Shown one piece after another: positions 38,711-41,363 of a stretch of DNA of 41,363 bases; the stretch's first letter is position 1, and each line of letters opens with the position of its first letter. A model generated the notes under the pieces. That model made no database searches. It was not told the origin of the DNA and was given only the letters and a program-made list of their open reading frames with translations. This DNA is from Bacteroidota bacterium (GTDB lineage: Bacteria; Bacteroidota; Bacteroidia; Palsa-965), in the NCBI GenBank assembly GCA_013298545.1, contig JAAFIA010000042.1, positions 1-41,363 on the forward strand. The letters are read 5' to 3'. Both the position numbers and the translations under genes were made by a program.

Positions 38711-40705
38711 TTATTGCGCGTAATCGGGCCGAGGGCCGTAGATGTGTGTATGGCCTGTCCACGTGCGTATGCGTACGTTCTCGAGCAACAAATCGCCTTT
38801 CATACACCACACAAACACATTGATTTCGTCCGATTGGCGCAAATTTTCTGGTAAGCGCGTGCGGAAATACCACTTTTTCTCAGCATTGCTCAACGTATCG
38901 GTTTGGTAGCGCGATTCCATACCACTCCAAAACAACAACGAATCGCCGCGCTTCACCTGAATCACAATAGTCGCATTGTTCTTGGCGGTCAATTGTTGCG
39001 CCTCGGCAATAACTTCGATTTCTTGATCGGGATTGACGAGCAATTTGCCCAGTGTGGACGAAAACATGGGACTATAATTATGCACGCTATCGAGTTTCAG
39101 GATACTTGCGCCAAACACACGTTGTCCGCTATCTAGGCTTGTTGAATCAAGTGGTTGGAAGAGCATTTCCGAATTTGTGTTTGCCCAATCTTTTTGCGGG
39201 CTTAAAAAATCGGTTTGCGTTTCAAAAATTTGTTTGTTGCTATTGCTCGTAGCCATCGACGGTTGTTTAGAAAAAACATACACCGCCGAATTAAACCAGA
39301 TGGTTCGGTTAATGAGGTAGGGGAATTTTTCGAGGATAATATTTTCTGCTTCGCCTGGACTAAAACGAGTGCTCCAACCGTAAATAAAATAATTAGCCGT
39401 TGTTGTTTTCACCGCTTTTTTTAAATCCAGCAATTCCGAAAAACCATTGTTGATTGTTCCTAAAACGTTGGACATTTTCTTGCCAAATTGTTTTTCGTAA
39501 TACCCTAAAAAGTACGGCGCATCAACATTAAAATAGGCAGCCACATTTTCCTTCCCTTCCGTTTTTTCGTAATACAATTTTAGGGCAACCAATTCGCGTA
39601 AACGGCCAAAATGATTGGTGAGTTTGTACGCGCGCATGGAAAAGGTATGTATAAACAAGCCCGCCATCACAAGCAGCAAACCCATGGCCGAAACATGTGG
39701 CCGAATGAGGTTTTGCCATGTCGAGAAAACCAACAACAATAAAAAAGGAAAACTGAACAACAACACAGAATGTTGCAAAACAGGGTTGCGCCAAACCGAG
39801 TAAAAATAGCCGATCACAAGTGGTAAGACAAACCACAAAAAAGCAAGAATATGGTATTTGCCAAAGCGTTGTTTTCCCGACATCAGCAATCCTAAAACTC
39901 CGATACCGATAGCGATCACGACTAATTTCCACGAGTGATTAAACGTAACATAAATATGTTGCGGAATAAATTCTGACGTTGGTGCAGCCAACCAGCCCCC
40001 CGGCCCGCCCACGCCGCCCGTCTGAATTTGTGTGAGCGAAAAACTCAAATGTGGCAGCCACAACAACACCGCCAACACACCCGCGCTCAAATACATTTTC
40101 CAATTGTGCGAACGCATCAACAACAAACCCGAAAAACCAACCAACACTACGAGCAAAAAACTAAAATAATGCGTGTACATCGCCAACGCTGTTGCAAACG
40201 CGTAAACAAAAACATGCTTTCGATTTGGCTTTTCGGCACACACTAAATTTGTCCAAGCAAGTACGGCCCACAATCCAAAAAACAATCCAAACGCATACGG
40301 ACGCGCAAGTTGGCTGTACATGATCGAAAATTCGAGCAAGGCTAAAAAACTTGCAGCCAATAATCCGGCAACTGGACCAAACCATTTTTTACCAATGATC
40401 GCTAGCAAAATTACCGAACCCGTTCCAGCCAACACAAAAGGCAAACGCACCACAAATTCACTATCGCCAAAAAGATGTGTCCAGAACCATAACAAAACTT
40501 GAACAAATGCCGGATGCCCATCGGGCCGAACGCCGTTTTCGAGCATTTCACCAAATGACGTGTACTGCAACCGCAACAAAGCACTCGCCTCATCAGCGGT
40601 CATCGACTCAGAACCAAGATGCCACAACCGCACAACCAATGCAAGGATCGCAAGAATAAACAGCCAAGCATTAAAAAAAGAATAGCGCTGGTACGAAGTG
40701 TTCAC
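38711..40705 (-). CDS. GT39/ArnT-like membrane glycosyltransferase (GT-C)
   Basis: 664 aa if it starts at the GTG at 40705 (MNTSYQRYSFFNAWL). A frame from a TTG at 40780 is longer but would encode repeat-like IWNLEL residues, so it is unlikely; the next ATG would lose the first helix. The protein has about ten membrane helices, then a soluble C-terminal part (about 440-664). The catalytic acid of GT-C enzymes is expected in the first loop, LGSESMTADEASALL. The phrase GVRPDGHPAFVQVLLWFW fits the family's conserved HP region. These enzymes move a sugar from a lipid carrier to proteins or lipid A; the acceptor is unknown. It is the first gene of a six-gene run. No clean -7 box is found before the start. 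Confidence 0.8.
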   Translation of the reverse strand: MNTSYQRYSFFNAWLFILAILALVVRLWHLGSESMTADEASALLRLQYTSFGEMLENGVRPDGHPAFVQVLLWFWTHLFGDSEFVVRLPFVLAGTGSVILLAIIGKKWFGPVAGLLAASFLALLEFSIMYSQLARPYAFGLFFGLWAVLAWTNLVCAEKPNRKHVFVYAFATALAMYTHYFSFLLVVLVGFSGLLLMRSHNWKMYLSAGVLAVLLWLPHLSFSLTQIQTGGVGGPGGWLAAPTSEFIPQHIYVTFNHSWKLVVIAIGIGVLGLLMSGKQRFGKYHILAFLWFVLPLVIGYFYSVWRNPVLQHSVLLFSFPFLLLLVFSTWQNLIRPHVSAMGLLLVMAGLFIHTFSMRAYKLTNHFGRLRELVALKLYYEKTEGKENVAAYFNVDAPYFLGYYEKQFGKKMSNVLGTINNGFSELLDLKKAVKTTTANYFIYGWSTRFSPGEAENIILEKFPYLINRTIWFNSAVYVFSKQPSMATSNSNKQIFETQTDFLSPQKDWANTNSEMLFQPLDSTSLDSGQRVFGASILKLDSVHNYSPMFSSTLGKLLVNPDQEIEVIAEAQQLTAKNNATIVIQVKRGDSLLFWSGMESRYQTDTLSNAEKKWYFRTRLPENLRQSDEINVFVWCMKGDLLLENVRIRTWTGHTHIYGPRPDYAQ

Positions 40706-40962
40706 GCAGTAAAAATCAACATTTTTTTCACACAACGAACGGGAAGAATGAAGCTCCAAATTCCAAATCGTAGGTTTCAATCTAGATCAATTTAGAAACA
40801 CAGGTGGTCTTATGTTCCAAATGCACAAATTCCAAATTAGGACGATTTATAAACCTAGTCGATTTTAAGTTTCAAAAGACAAGTTCAAAACTCCAATTGC
40901 TGAAGGATCTTCATTTAGAAATTCAATACGTTTATCTTTCTTGTTGTTATAAATACGATGTG
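40706..40962. other. Intergenic stretch before the right repeat array
   Basis: No gene is visible. It contains short pieces resembling the left repeat array, such as GACGATTTA and TTAAGTTTCAA, as well as TTCCAAA runs, so it may be a decayed part of the same repeat family. Confidence 0.5.
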
Positions 40963-41253
40963 CTTTGGAATCTGAACCTTGGCATTTGGAGTTTGGAACT
41001 TGGAATCTGAGCTTGGGAACTTGGAATCTGAGATTTGGAACCTGAACCTTGACATTTGAGGCTTGGGATCTGAGATTTGGAACTTGGAATCTGAAATTTG
41101 GAACTTGGAATCTGAGCTTGGGAACTTGGAATCTGGAACTTGACATTTAGAGCTTGGAACTTGGAATCTGAAATTTGGAATTTGGAACCTGAACCTTGAC
41201 ATTTGAGGCTTGGAATCTGAGATTTGGAACTTGGAATCTGAAATTTGGAATTT
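40963..41253. repeat. TTGGAATCTGA-type repeat array
   Basis: Dense, slightly varied copies of TTGGAACTTGGAATCTGA and TTTGGAACCTGAACCTTGAC. A higher-order unit of 147 bp is clear: CCTGAACCTTGACATTTGAG starts at 41041 and again at 41188. The pieces are all in one orientation, unlike the left array. All three minus-strand frames stay open, giving false open frames made of FQVPSSKFQIP-like residues. Confidence 0.85.
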
Positions 41254-41363
41254 CTCAACCCCACTTCTCCGGCCTCATTTAGCTCACCGTCGTTTTTTTC
41301 TTCCGATGGTGTTCGTGAATTCGGCCTCCTGCCCTCAATCCCACTTCTCCGGCCTCATTTAGC
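41254..41363. repeat. 80-bp direct repeat at the right edge
   Basis: CCCACTTCTCCGGCCTCATT, continuing TAGC and preceded by CTCAA, occurs at 41254-41283 and again ending at 41363, 80 bp apart. The second copy runs into the window edge, so a longer tandem array may continue. No coding potential is seen. Confidence 0.6.

Noticed and set aside
40706-40780. N-terminal extension of the GT39-like protein from a TTG
   Set aside because: It encodes repeat-derived IWNLEL residues; the GTG at 40705 begins just before the first membrane helix.
40865-41264. Three overlapping minus-strand open frames of about 93-105 residues (FQVPSSKFQIP-like)
   Set aside because: All three frames are open only because the TTGGAATCTGA repeat has few stop codons; the products are simple repeats.

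Overview
The window looks like chromosomal DNA from a Bacteroidota (Bacteroidetes) bacterium; I cannot place it below phylum. The evidence is the gene families (two-component-regulator propellers, DUF4412-like and MuiA-like proteins, SpoIIE phosphatases with the ITDSIxYAKRxQ linker, type IX-like secreted proteins) and the promoters. Many genes have the Bacteroidetes sigma-A -7 box TAnnTTTG just upstream, and Shine-Dalgarno sequences are almost absent. All family calls come from reading motifs; no database search was run.

Layout, left to right. 1-413: 5' part of a secreted protein leaving the left edge. 909-2954 (minus): rRNA pseudouridine synthase with a long repeat-rich N-terminus, and a YraN-like nuclease-fold protein. 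3059-3697: DUF4412-like secreted protein. 3756-6281 (minus): an overlapping three-gene sulfur operon (ArsR regulator, TauE/SafE exporter, CstB-like persulfide dioxygenase-rhodanese) with a palindrome beside the -7 box. 6410-10964 (minus): a 14-blade propeller sensor with SpoIIE phosphatase output, overlapped by a secreted coiled-coil protein. 11048-11512 (minus): UmuD homologue without an adjacent umuC. 11766-11928: a palindromic MITE-like element. 11976-14252: TMTC-like membrane glycosyltransferase. 14347-18819: small secreted proteins, a membrane protein, an RsmB-like RNA methyltransferase, a histone-H1-like basic protein and a lipoprotein, with a dense TTCCAAG/CTTGGAA repeat array at 15818-16290.

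18893-22149 (minus): typA, a small secreted protein, a DUF6630-like protein and a CAT-anticodon tRNA. 22297-23568: membrane metallophosphoesterase. 23581-25902 (minus): membrane peroxiredoxin-like protein with a PAS-SpoIIE phosphatase. 26037-27942: HAD hydrolase, methylmalonyl-CoA epimerase and a secreted protein. 28233-32893: oligopeptide-type binding lipoprotein, MuiA-like protein and a membrane J-domain protein. 32897-40705 (minus): a tight six-gene run (GT39-like glycosyltransferase, gpsA, polytopic membrane protein, dxr, rseP, secreted protein) joining isoprenoid precursor, phospholipid precursor and envelope functions. 40963-41363: a second TTGGAA-type array and an 80-bp direct repeat.

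Most of the window is ordinary core and envelope housekeeping. There is no phage, CRISPR, toxin-antitoxin or biosynthetic cluster that I can support. The best candidates for something new are the propeller-phosphatase/coiled-coil pair, the sulfur operon with its likely operator, the MITE-like palindrome, the two related repeat arrays, the 135-bp in-frame repeats in the pseudouridine synthase, and several -7 boxes only 4-7 nt from start codons.
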